Assembly (NCBI GenBank): GCA_043720875.1
Contig: JAYSRU010000240.1
Location: forward strand, 1-8,100
Reading direction: 5' to 3'
Length of the DNA stretch: 8,100 nt
Source of the DNA: JAYSRU01 sp043720875
GTDB taxonomy: Bacteria; Bacteroidota; Bacteroidia; Flavobacteriales_D; Crocinitomicaceae
Shown here: piece by piece, positions 1 through 5,978 of the stretch
Position numbering within the stretch: the stretch's first letter is position 1
How the letters are laid out: each line of letters opens with the position of its first letter
The notes under the pieces: generated by a model
Database searches by the model: none
The model's input: the letters and a program-made list of their open reading frames with translations, nothing else
What the model was told of the DNA's origin: nothing
Made by a program: the position numbers and the translations under genes

Positions 1-1
1 T

Positions 2-1525
2 TATCAAGTTGGGGGTACCGCTACTGGCGCAAGTGTTGTTGGATTACCTAGTGGGTTGATCACCAATTTTGCGGGTGGGTTTCTTACAATAAGTGGAACA
101 CCAACGGTAACGGGTACTTTTTTCTATACAGTTTCAACTACAGGTATGTGTACAGGAACAAGTACAATAGGTAGTTTAAAAATAAATCCTTTTATAGTAG
201 GAAATACAAGTGGATCGAATATTTCGATTTGTGAAAACTCAGGAGGGACACTTGTTGGAGGAACAGTTTCCGGTGGAGCGGGTCTTTATTGCTATTTATG
301 GGAGTATAGCGCTACTTCTGGCGGTATATTTTCACCAGCATTAGCGATAAATAATTCAGCGAACTATCTTATAGATGAAGGCACCTATGCGATGCCTGTA
401 ATTTATTTTAAGCGGACTGTTTTTTCGGGTGGATGTATCGATGTTTCAGTATTAGAATCTATAGTAACAATCGATTCATTACCGCGTGCAATTGGAACGG
501 GAAGTGCTTCGCTGTGCGCTGGTGAGCTTATTACGGTATCTGGAATTACGAGCAATTTTGGTTCAATTAATTGGACTACCAATGGTTTAGGAGGAATTGC
601 GAATGGAACTACTTCATCTCCAACATATACAAGTGCCTCTTCAGATGAGGGAAACACAGTTGTTTTAACGATGACAGTGAATAGCACAAATGCATGTGCC
701 CCAAATCAAGCGATAACTTCGTATACGTTGGATGTTAATCCATTGCCGGTAGCTATTTCAGGAGGTACGGCAACAATATGTCCGAATGGTGAAGAAGTAA
801 CAATTCTAGGTGCAAGTGCTTCAAATGGAACACCAAGTTGGAGTCATAATGGCGCTGGAATACTTACTGACAGCACTAGTGTTTTCCCAACCTATACTGC
901 TTCAATGGTAGACGCAGGCGACACGGTGAATTTACAAATGATAGTCGCAGGAAATCCTTCATGTATTATTCCTCAATCTGATACAGCTTACTATACGGTA
1001 ATTGTTTCACCAATTGGAACAGCATTTGTAAATGCAGGTTCTGATATTACGATTAGTGCAGGGAATTCGATCGATTTAACTGCTATTGGTGCTGCCATAA
1101 TTGATTGGAATTGGTCTCCAAGTACTGGATTATCTGATATCACAATCCCTAATCCAACAGCTAATCCAACAGTTTCAACAACATACATTCTTACAGGTAC
1201 TGATTTTAATGGTTGTATTGCCATGGATTCAATAAGAGTGACAGTTGATTTTGATATGAATGTTGTGATAGCAAATATTTTAACGCCCAATGAAGATGCT
1301 AAAAATGATACATGGATTATTGAAAATATAGAATTCTATCCAAACACAGAAGTCATGATTGTGAATCGTGAAGGGCAGTTGGTGTATGAATCGTCAAATT
1401 ATGATAATTCATGGGGAGGAACACATAATGGGAAATTATTGCCAGATGCAACCTATTATTATGTTCTAAAATTTCAAGGATCTGATAAGACCTACAAAGG
1501 ACCTGTATCAATTCTTCATAAATAA
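2..1525 (+). CDS. Secreted T9SS cargo with Ig/PKD-like repeats and gliding-motility C-terminal (type B) sorting domain, 5'-partial
   Basis: The reading frame is open from the left edge, so this is the C-terminal 507 residues of a larger surface or extracellular protein; the TTG at 56 is internal. The visible part is rich in Gly, Ser, Thr and Asn. Two related modules of about 85 residues lie at roughly nt 488-739 and 749-1006; they share a Cys near the start, a W-x-x-N-G-x-G segment, a PTYT motif, a D-x-G-[ND]-T-V segment and a late Cys, as in the Ig/PKD-like repeats of Bacteroidota adhesins. A further domain at about nt 1030-1250 has AGSD and WSPSTGL motifs. The last 80 or so residues start with ILTPNEDAKNDTW and contain the V-x-NREGQLVYES and LPDATYYYVL features of the CHU_C/TIGR04131 domain, a known T9SS type B sorting signal. 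The protein should therefore cross the outer membrane through the T9SS. Its ligand and full length cannot be seen. The PorP/SprF gene starts 32 nt downstream. Confidence 0.93.
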   Translation, partial: YQVGGTATGASVVGLPSGLITNFAGGFLTISGTPTVTGTFFYTVSTTGMCTGTSTIGSLKINPFIVGNTSGSNISICENSGGTLVGGTVSGGAGLYCYLWEYSATSGGIFSPALAINNSANYLIDEGTYAMPVIYFKRTVFSGGCIDVSVLESIVTIDSLPRAIGTGSASLCAGELITVSGITSNFGSINWTTNGLGGIANGTTSSPTYTSASSDEGNTVVLTMTVNSTNACAPNQAITSYTLDVNPLPVAISGGTATICPNGEEVTILGASASNGTPSWSHNGAGILTDSTSVFPTYTASMVDAGDTVNLQMIVAGNPSCIIPQSDTAYYTVIVSPIGTAFVNAGSDITISAGNSIDLTAIGAAIIDWNWSPSTGLSDITIPNPTANPTVSTTYILTGTDFNGCIAMDSIRVTVDFDMNVVIANILTPNEDAKNDTWIIENIEFYPNTEVMIVNREGQLVYESSNYDNSWGGTHNGKLLPDATYYYVLKFQGSDKTYKGPVSILHK

Positions 1526-1557
1526 TTAATTGAATTAACGAATTAAAAACTAGTATC

Positions 1558-2985
1558 ATGAGACATATAAAATTTTGCCTAATATTAAGTAGCTTACTCG
1601 CTTCGATTGCAGTAAGTGCACAACAGTTACCCCTTGGAAGTCATTATTTCATGAATCCATTTATGCTCAATTCTGCTTTCACCGGTGCAAACGATAACAT
1701 GAATGTTTTTCTAACCCATCGATCACAATTTAGCGGTATTTCGGGATCTCCTCAAACCACCTATCTAACGTTCGACGCACCCACAAGCATGAAAGGAATT
1801 GGGTTGGGTTTAAAAGCATATTCTGATGTGACGAGTATCATAAGTAGAACAGGCGTTTCAGGAAACTATTCCTATGCGTTGAATCTTGGAAGTGATCGTA
1901 AATTGACGTTCGGAATGTCTGCGGGTGTAATTGATAATACAATTAATTATGACCAAGCGATCGCCAGGGATATAAACGATCCAACAATTTTGAGTCAAAA
2001 AATACATCGTACGGTGTTTAGTGCTGATTTTGGAGTTGCATATCACTGGAAGCAATTAGAAGTTGGCATAGCAATTCCTCAATTATTGGGCAATCAAACG
2101 CGTTTTCGTAGTGCAAATGGTGCAACCAGTTACTTTGACATGCAACAACACTTTGTTGGAACAGCAAAATATGTGTTTGAAATTAAGAAAATAAAAGGGT
2201 TAACTGCGTATCCAATGTTACTGGTTCGAGGCGTGAAGGGTGCTCCAGTTCAATACGACATGAATGCAGTTTTGGATTGGAAACAATGGGGTTGGATGGC
2301 AATAACTTATCGCAGCAATTATGCTGTTGGTATGAGTGCAGGTGTACGCTTTAAACAAATTTCAGCGGGGTATTCGCATGATTTTGGTGTGAGTAAGATC
2401 CGTTCATATACCGGCTCTACAAATGAGTTTATGCTGAGTTATCAATTCGGTAATGATACGAAGAAAAGGCTAGATCAACATGATCTAGAATTGGAAGAGT
2501 TACGTAAACGCACGGATAACAATGAAGCTCAAATAATGCGTATTGAAGATGAATTGCAAGACATCAGATCTGAAGGAAATAAAACCTATCATTCAAGAGA
2601 ATTAGAACAAGCAAAAATTGACTCAATTTATTCAATACTAGATCAAATGAATCACATTGAAATGGACTCTAATTCTAATCTGACAGATACCATAGTAAAA
2701 GGGTATAAAACCTTAAAATCGGTAGATTTTTTAGACGAAAATGGGACTCCATTGCCAAATGGTTACTATGTTGTGATTGGATCTTATAGCATAAAAACTA
2801 ATGCTGTTAAATTTCGAGATGAACGACCTCTCCTTGGTGAGGAAATTGCAAAAATTGCATTTCATAAATCAATTAGCATCTATAATGTTTACGTGTTGTA
2901 CTCAAATGACTTTGAGATAGCAAATGAAGAAAGGAGAAAGCAAACACCAACGTATGCGAATACTTGGCTCTTGGAACTAGAATAG
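1558..2985 (+). CDS. PorP/SprF-family T9SS outer-membrane protein with C-terminal coiled coil and SPOR-like domain
   Basis: The 475-aa protein begins with a signal peptide (MRHIKFCLILSS then ASIAVSAQQ). Residues 24-297 match the PorP/SprF pattern: LPLGSHYFMNPFMLNSAFTG at the N-terminus, a run of amphipathic beta strands, and a YQFG strand closing the barrel. Family members are usually about 300 aa and work with the T9SS; SprF is needed for secretion of the type B cargo SprB. Here 175 extra residues follow: a charged helical stretch at about 303-340 (DLELEELRKRTDNNEAQIMR), a linker, then residues 400-474 starting GYYVVIGSYSIKTNAVKF, which resembles the opening strand and helix of a SPOR peptidoglycan-binding domain. 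A barrel C-terminus would face the periplasm, so the tail could contact the cell wall (inference). The gene is probably co-transcribed with the cargo gene and is probably its dedicated export partner. The PorP assignment is firm; the SPOR call is moderate. Confidence 0.9.
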   Translation: MRHIKFCLILSSLLASIAVSAQQLPLGSHYFMNPFMLNSAFTGANDNMNVFLTHRSQFSGISGSPQTTYLTFDAPTSMKGIGLGLKAYSDVTSIISRTGVSGNYSYALNLGSDRKLTFGMSAGVIDNTINYDQAIARDINDPTILSQKIHRTVFSADFGVAYHWKQLEVGIAIPQLLGNQTRFRSANGATSYFDMQQHFVGTAKYVFEIKKIKGLTAYPMLLVRGVKGAPVQYDMNAVLDWKQWGWMAITYRSNYAVGMSAGVRFKQISAGYSHDFGVSKIRSYTGSTNEFMLSYQFGNDTKKRLDQHDLELEELRKRTDNNEAQIMRIEDELQDIRSEGNKTYHSRELEQAKIDSIYSILDQMNHIEMDSNSNLTDTIVKGYKTLKSVDFLDENGTPLPNGYYVVIGSYSIKTNAVKFRDERPLLGEEIAKIAFHKSISIYNVYVLYSNDFEIANEERRKQTPTYANTWLLELE

Positions 2986-3021
2986 CTGTAAACTTAATTA
3001 CAACCTCTTTTTACCTAAAAA

Positions 3022-3049
3022 AGCCGCTTGTATGTTAGTACAAGCGGCT
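3022..3049. terminator. Strong 11-bp hairpin terminator after the PorP-like gene
   Basis: A perfect 11-bp stem (AGCCGCTTGTA at 3022-3032 with TACAAGCGGCT at 3039-3049) encloses a 6-nt loop, 36 nt after the stop codon of the PorP-like gene. On the + strand it is followed by AATTAAATTAA rather than a T-run. Read on the - strand it is followed by six T, a textbook intrinsic terminator. It may work in both directions and block antisense transcription into the T9SS genes. Confidence 0.8.
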
Positions 3050-3066
3050 AATTAAATTAAGAAATT

Positions 3067-3144
3067 ATGAAAAAAAATATCATTTACCTTATCGAATTAT
3101 CTTTTTTGTACCTACTGCACTTGGTTTACAGAGATGATGTCTAA
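3067..3144 (+). CDS. Possible 25-aa hydrophobic peptide or signal-peptide relic
   Basis: A 25-codon ORF begins MKKNIIYLIE, continues with a hydrophobic segment rich in Leu and Tyr, and ends RDDV. It looks like a signal peptide or a single membrane helix with nothing after it. It starts 17 nt past the terminator hairpin. There is no clear promoter, and a tandem repeat follows directly. It could be a decayed gene start, a small membrane peptide, or chance in AT-rich DNA. I cannot tell these apart. Confidence 0.2.
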   Translation: MKKNIIYLIELSFLYLLHLVYRDDV

Positions 3145-3145
3145 A

Positions 3146-3179
3146 ATTTTAAACAAGAATTTTAAACAAGAATTTTAAA
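3146..3179. repeat. 13-nt tandem repeat, 2.6 copies
   Basis: The unit ATTTTAAACAAGA occurs at 3146-3158 and again at 3159-3171 without change, followed by a partial third copy at 3172-3179. It lies in non-coding DNA just after the tiny ORF. Confidence 0.85.
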
Positions 3180-3260
3180 TTTACTGAATGGAATATTTGC
3201 GAAAAACCAGAATGTGAAAAAAATATTCGAGTTCAATTGACGTCTAGCCATATAAAAAAC

Positions 3261-3274
3261 AGGTATAAATACCT
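3261..3274. promoter_or_regulatory. Palindrome immediately upstream of a -33 element (candidate operator)
   Basis: AGGTAT and ATACCT form a perfect 6-bp inverted repeat around AA. It ends 1 nt before the TTG of the predicted -33 element of the promoter at 3276-3306, where a regulator would be well placed to act. No regulator is identified. Confidence 0.4.
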
Positions 3275-3275
3275 A

Positions 3276-3306
3276 TTGTTTCAAAATATATTCTGAATTA
3301 TTTTTG
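3276..3306 (+). promoter_or_regulatory. Bacteroidota-type promoter for the gene at 3387-3704
   Basis: TTG (3276-3278) is followed after 20 nt by TATTTTTG (3299-3306), an exact match to the Bacteroidota TAnnTTTG -7 element with accepted spacing. Transcription would start near 3312. Confidence 0.6.
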
Positions 3307-3320
3307 TGACTTAATGTCAC
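3306..3320. promoter_or_regulatory. GTGAC-N5-GTCAC inverted repeat at the predicted start of transcription
   Basis: Perfect 5-bp arms, GTGAC (3306-3310) and GTCAC (3316-3320), are separated by TTAAT. The repeat begins on the last base of the -7 element, so it covers the predicted transcription start. It could be an operator or a small 5' hairpin. Confidence 0.35.
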
Positions 3321-3386
3321 CATTTATTGAATTGTACACGAAATCAACTATTTTGGAGTACAATATCAAATGGCTTTGAAAAAATA

Positions 3387-3704
3387 ATGATGGATTTAGA
3401 ATTTGATTATCAAATAGCACTGCAAAATGGAATGGATGATAATCTAGTACAAAATATTGAATTTTTGAAACTCAACTATAATTGTGTTAAGATTGGAGTA
3501 ACAAATTTCCCAGCATTTCAAGCCTTGAAACATGATAAAAAAAACTGGGCAAAAATGATTGTCAAACATCAATTCAATTGTTTTAACAAAATCGAACATT
3601 TTGAGAATATCATTAAAATGCAAGAGATAGAATTGATCAAAAATGAATTAGAAATCGATCGATCAAATAATTTTCCATATTATTTATATTTTTTACTGAA
3701 ATAA
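3387..3704 (+). CDS. Small protein of unknown function, helix-rich
   Basis: I do not recognise this protein. From ATG 3387 it has 105 residues, beginning MMDLEFDYQIALQNG. It is rich in Lys, Asn, Ile and Phe and looks mostly helical and soluble, with a central VTNFPAFQALKHDKKNW segment, a charged helix (ENIIKMQEIELIKNELEIDR) and an aromatic tail ending YYLYFLLK. There is no signal peptide or clear membrane segment. The frame is open up to a TTG at 3327 that would add 20 residues, and that start would sit only about 15 nt after the predicted transcription start. I prefer the tandem ATG pair at 3387/3390. A competing 21-codon ORF (3314-3379, another frame) starts ATGTCACC and stops 7 nt before ATG 3387, so it could be a leader peptide. 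The gene has its own promoter and converges on the minus-strand gene at 3774-3977. Confidence 0.6.
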   Translation: MMDLEFDYQIALQNGMDDNLVQNIEFLKLNYNCVKIGVTNFPAFQALKHDKKNWAKMIVKHQFNCFNKIEHFENIIKMQEIELIKNELEIDRSNNFPYYLYFLLK

Positions 3705-3773
3705 CAATATTAGATTATCGCAGTTGTTTCATGGATTAAGATTTGTACCATGCAGTTGTCCTAAATTAAAATG

Positions 3774-3977
3774 CTATTCATTGTCAAAATTATTGGCGCA
3801 GAAAGAGCATCCAATTACCTTCTTGTGAATTAATTTTGCATGTGGTAGCGCATCGTTTATTGAAACAAATTCTCCAAGATCAACTCTATTGTTCTCGTGT
3901 GGTAAAAATAGACACGTTGCGTGATGCACAACATTGTACTCTTTGGGTTTATCTTGTTTATTAACGTAATACCTCAT
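3774..3977 (-). CDS. Small conserved-type protein with HHxxC and CxxC motifs, possible metal site
   Basis: This 67-aa protein starts MRYYVNKQDKPKEYNVVHHATC and contains FLPHENNRVDLGEFVS, then DALPHAKLIHKKVIGCSFC. I recall a small uncharacterised bacterial family with the same order of features: YYVN at the start, H-x(2-3)-C, LP-x-x-NR-x-x-LG-x-F, an Ala/Lys helix, then GCxxC. The family assignment rests on memory of that pattern. The His and three Cys residues (HHATC, CSFC) could bind a metal, but that is not established. The length fits a complete family member, and the ATG at 3977 lies 17 nt below a well-formed minus-strand promoter. It faces the gene at 3387-3704, and no obvious hairpin separates the two 3' ends. 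Confidence 0.72.
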   Translation of the reverse strand: MRYYVNKQDKPKEYNVVHHATCLFLPHENNRVDLGEFVSINDALPHAKLIHKKVIGCSFCANNFDNE

Positions 3978-3993
3978 TCAGCTTTAAATAGTA

Positions 3994-4024
3994 CAAAAAT
4001 AGTGAAATGAATTAATGACCGCAA
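3994..4024 (-). promoter_or_regulatory. Minus-strand promoter for the small Cys protein
   Basis: On the - strand, TTG (4022-4024) is followed after 20 nt by TATTTTTG (3994-4001). The -7 sequence and the spacing are identical to the promoter at 3276-3306. The gene's ATG lies 17 nt downstream. Confidence 0.6.
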
Positions 4025-4059
4025 TAAGTGTGAATACCCAAATATTGAACAATTTAGCA

Positions 4060-4095
4060 GGTAGTTCTACGTGTTTACAAGGGTAGAACTACGTG
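4060..4095 (+). promoter_or_regulatory. Paired dyad operator candidate upstream of the signalling operon
   Basis: Two copies of GGTAnnnCTACGTG lie at 4060-4073 and 4082-4095, 22 nt apart, which is about two helical turns. The cores GTAGTTCTAC and GTAGAACTAC are reverse complements, so the pair can also form a 10-bp stem with a 12-nt loop. The same motif recurs at 6674-6687 and, with one change, at 7311-7324. A NarL/LuxR-type regulator is encoded in the operon downstream, which makes autoregulation plausible but unproven. Confidence 0.6.
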
Positions 4096-4198
4096 ACTTT
4101 TATAGTGTGTTATTATACAATCAACAGCTAGTTAGATACTTAACTTTTTTCACTTTATTTTTTAGTTTCAAAGTGTTAAATAAGTTGAATAATTAGTT

Positions 4199-4206
4199 TA
4201 TATTTG
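4199..4206 (+). promoter_or_regulatory. -7 element for the signalling operon
   Basis: TATATTTG is an exact TAnnTTTG match and lies 20 nt before the ATG at 4227. No good -33 TTG sits at normal spacing (the nearest TTG, at 4185, is too close), so the promoter may depend on an activator. An alternative start lies near TATTATACA (4111-4119), just past the dyads. Confidence 0.45.
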
Positions 4207-4226
4207 GTCAAACTAAAACGAGAATT

Positions 4227-4541
4227 ATGGCATTTAATGGAAGAGAAGGTGAGCAAATCACATTAGCAACAGCAGCAGAACTAACTGCTAATTATAGAAG
4301 TCAAATGAACTCAGGAGATGTGAAAGGCTACTTCATCGGTAAAGAACACCTAAACAATGTTCTCGCACAATCAAGTTGTGAAGGAATTCGTATTTATTTC
4401 GGAATGGATGAAAATGATGTTAAAGTATTGGTTTTGGTCGGTGCAACAGCAACTGAAGACGATCTGCACAATGGAATAATTTTGGATAGAGCTGTACCGT
4501 GTCCTTCACGTTGTGGTAGATCGAATAGTTTAAATAGCTAA
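4227..4541 (+). CDS. Small Bacteroidota protein with C-terminal CPxxC motif, first gene of signalling operon
   Basis: This 104-aa protein begins MAFNGREGEQITLATAAELT and continues with a helix (NYRSQMNSG), the segment GYFIGKEHLNNVL, a Cys, the beta-type segments GIRIYFGMDE and KVLVLVGATA, then DLHNGIILDR, a PCPSRC motif at residues 91-96 and a Ser/Asn tail. There is no signal peptide or membrane span, so it is probably cytoplasmic. I recall an uncharacterised Bacteroidota family with the same MxFNGxEG start, GIRIYxG core and CPxxC end, some members lying near histidine kinases; this is from memory. The CPxxC could bind metal or be redox-active, but no function is known to me. The next gene starts 13 nt after its stop, so it is likely co-transcribed. 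It is the product closest to the dyad operator and would be the most strongly expressed if the intragenic hairpin at 4627 attenuates transcription. Confidence 0.85.
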   Translation: MAFNGREGEQITLATAAELTANYRSQMNSGDVKGYFIGKEHLNNVLAQSSCEGIRIYFGMDENDVKVLVLVGATATEDDLHNGIILDRAVPCPSRCGRSNSLNS

Positions 4542-4554
4542 TCTAGAAATAGGA

Positions 4555-5190
4555 ATGTTTGATTTTGTAATGTATTTTTCAATTGGCATTCAATTTCTCC
4601 CAATTTTATTATTAATTTTTATTAAAAATAGCGCCTTTCTTAAACTTAGAAGGGCGCTATTAGTTTTAGGTAGCATAACAATTATTTCAGATGTATTAGC
4701 GTTAGTATGCGCCCCAATATATCAAAACAACAATCCGATTTATCACGTTTATACTATCCTTACGGGTGCATTAATTCTTAGTATTTTTTTGTCCTTATTT
4801 AAGGATAAGCTTACAAAAAAGAGTATTCAAGTTATGCTAACTTTATTTATGACAAGTGCTATATACTTATTTTTTCATGCGCAAGGTTATTTGTCCAATA
4901 ATGCTTTTTCTAACTGTATTTTATCCATTCTAATCGTACTTTTGTCGCTGCTGTATTTTTACAAATTGGGTCTGGAAATGCAAGTTGAAAATCTTTTCAA
5001 TAATCCACAATTCTTGATAGTATCTTCCTTTCTTGTTTTCTATGGATCAACTTTTTATCTTCTTTTGTTTGAAGATTTTATTCGCTCTGAAAATTATAAC
5101 TTATTAAATTATACATGGCCAATTCATTTCATTTCAACAATTATTTATAATTTAATTTTGGCTCGAGGAGTATGGAAAATGAAAAATTAA
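4555..5190 (+). CDS. Seven-transmembrane protein of unknown function, likely input partner of the kinase
   Basis: This 211-aa integral membrane protein has about seven hydrophobic segments, at residues of roughly 4-23, 30-52, 62-82, 90-110, 120-138, 152-172 and 188-205. Conserved-looking features are a D in the second helix (ITIISDVLALV) and the N-x-I-Y-HVYT motif before the third. I recall Bacteroidota 7-TM proteins with this pattern encoded directly before histidine kinases, with no assigned function. The first helix supports ATG 4555. The kinase, which has one membrane helix and no periplasmic sensor domain, starts 19 nt before this gene's stop, so translation is probably coupled. The likely role is to sense or relay a membrane signal to the kinase (inference). 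A 14-bp hairpin lies within codons 25-36. Confidence 0.85.
   Translation: MFDFVMYFSIGIQFLPILLLIFIKNSAFLKLRRALLVLGSITIISDVLALVCAPIYQNNNPIYHVYTILTGALILSIFLSLFKDKLTKKSIQVMLTLFMTSAIYLFFHAQGYLSNNAFSNCILSILIVLLSLLYFYKLGLEMQVENLFNNPQFLIVSSFLVFYGSTFYLLLFEDFIRSENYNLLNYTWPIHFISTIIYNLILARGVWKMKN
4627..4661 (+). promoter_or_regulatory. 14-bp intragenic hairpin, possible attenuator
   Basis: A stem of 14 pairs (4627-4640 with 4648-4661; 13 Watson-Crick and one G-U, with core GCGCC/GGCGC) closes a 7-nt loop inside the early coding region of the membrane protein. It is followed by AGTTTTAGG, a weak U-tract. It lies 86 nt after the stop of the CPxxC gene, where partial termination would favour that product over the membrane protein, kinase and regulator. 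Confidence 0.5.
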
Positions 5191-5978
5191 TTCTTTTAAC
5201 CGTCATAGCTGGTAGTGTTGTGACACTCGCGTTAATCCTGGTAATTATTGTATTTGTTGCCTTGTATCAACGGAAAATGAAAGAACGAGAGAATACCTAT
5301 GTTCTTTCAATAAAAAACAAAGAAGTAGAATTACTTCAATCGGTGATCATTACACAAGAATCGGAGCGAAAAAAAATTGCTATGAATATGCATGACAGCA
5401 TAAACCCGCATCTTTCTGCATTAAAGTTGATGTTGACAAAACGTGAACGAGAATTAAGGTCGCCAAAGAATGATGCCGTTGTTGAAATGAAGCAAGAGAA
5501 ACAATTGTTGGATGAGATAATTGAACAAATTGGAAGCATCACAAGAGATTTATCACCGCAAGTATTGTTTAGGTACGGTTTGGCTAATGCTTTGAATTCC
5601 TTCATCACTAACCTACATGGAGTGGAATCATGTTTTAAAGAAACGAATCCAGAAAATATTAAGTTGAGTGATACCGTTGCCCTCAATATTTATAGAATAG
5701 GCTTAGAATTAATTCAAAACGTGCTAAAACATGAAACGTGCACTCATATTCATGTGAATTTAGTTTATGAACCATTTCGATTAATGCTCGAAATAGTGCA
5801 CGATGGAAATGGGATTTCAAATCTCGACTTTGTACGTTTATCCGATTCTTCCCTCGGAATCGGTTTGGATTCCCTAAAATCAAGAACGCTATTATTGAAT
5901 GGAAAACTTGATTATCAGAATGAATTAGCATCAAAAATAATGTTTACAATACCTTTAGTAGATGATAAAACGAATTAA
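5172..5978 (+). CDS. Membrane-bound histidine kinase, HisKA_3/LytS-NarX type
   Basis: This 268-aa sensor kinase has one N-terminal membrane helix (residues about 6-32), a charged linker, and a dimerisation/phosphoacceptor region with ESERKKIAMNMHDSINPHLS; His74 in NMHD is the expected phosphorylation site. The ATPase domain follows: N-box ELIQNVLKH (Asn183), G1 box DGNGI (211-215) and G2 box GIGLDSLKSRT (229-239). This layout is usual for Bacteroidota kinases paired with NarL/LuxR-type regulators. There is no extracytoplasmic sensor domain, so the signal probably comes through the helix or the 7-TM neighbour. The start overlaps the preceding gene by 19 nt, with GAGGAG directly before the ATG, closer than an ideal ribosome site; the membrane helix just after it supports the choice. 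The 3' end overlaps the regulator gene by 17 nt, indicating translational coupling. Confidence 0.93.
   Translation: MENEKLILLTVIAGSVVTLALILVIIVFVALYQRKMKERENTYVLSIKNKEVELLQSVIITQESERKKIAMNMHDSINPHLSALKLMLTKRERELRSPKNDAVVEMKQEKQLLDEIIEQIGSITRDLSPQVLFRYGLANALNSFITNLHGVESCFKETNPENIKLSDTVALNIYRIGLELIQNVLKHETCTHIHVNLVYEPFRLMLEIVHDGNGISNLDFVRLSDSSLGIGLDSLKSRTLLLNGKLDYQNELASKIMFTIPLVDDKTN

Noticed and set aside
56..58. TTG as the start of the cargo gene
   Set aside because: The frame is open to the window edge and encodes similar Gly/Thr-rich sequence upstream, and no signal peptide follows the TTG.
403..687. Minus-strand ORF inside the cargo gene
   Set aside because: It lies wholly antisense to repeat modules that are clearly coding on the + strand. 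The same holds for the minus ORFs at 991-1290 and 1353-1559.
1858..2055. Minus-strand ORF inside the PorP-like gene
   Set aside because: It is antisense to a well-supported gene, with no recognisable protein features.
4060..4095. Transcription terminator
   Set aside because: The inverted repeat could fold, but it has a 12-nt loop, no T-run and no gene ending nearby, and its motif recurs as single copies in other promoter regions.
5336..5934. Two minus-strand ORFs opposite the kinase gene
   Set aside because: Both are antisense to the H-box and ATPase domain, which fix the coding frame.
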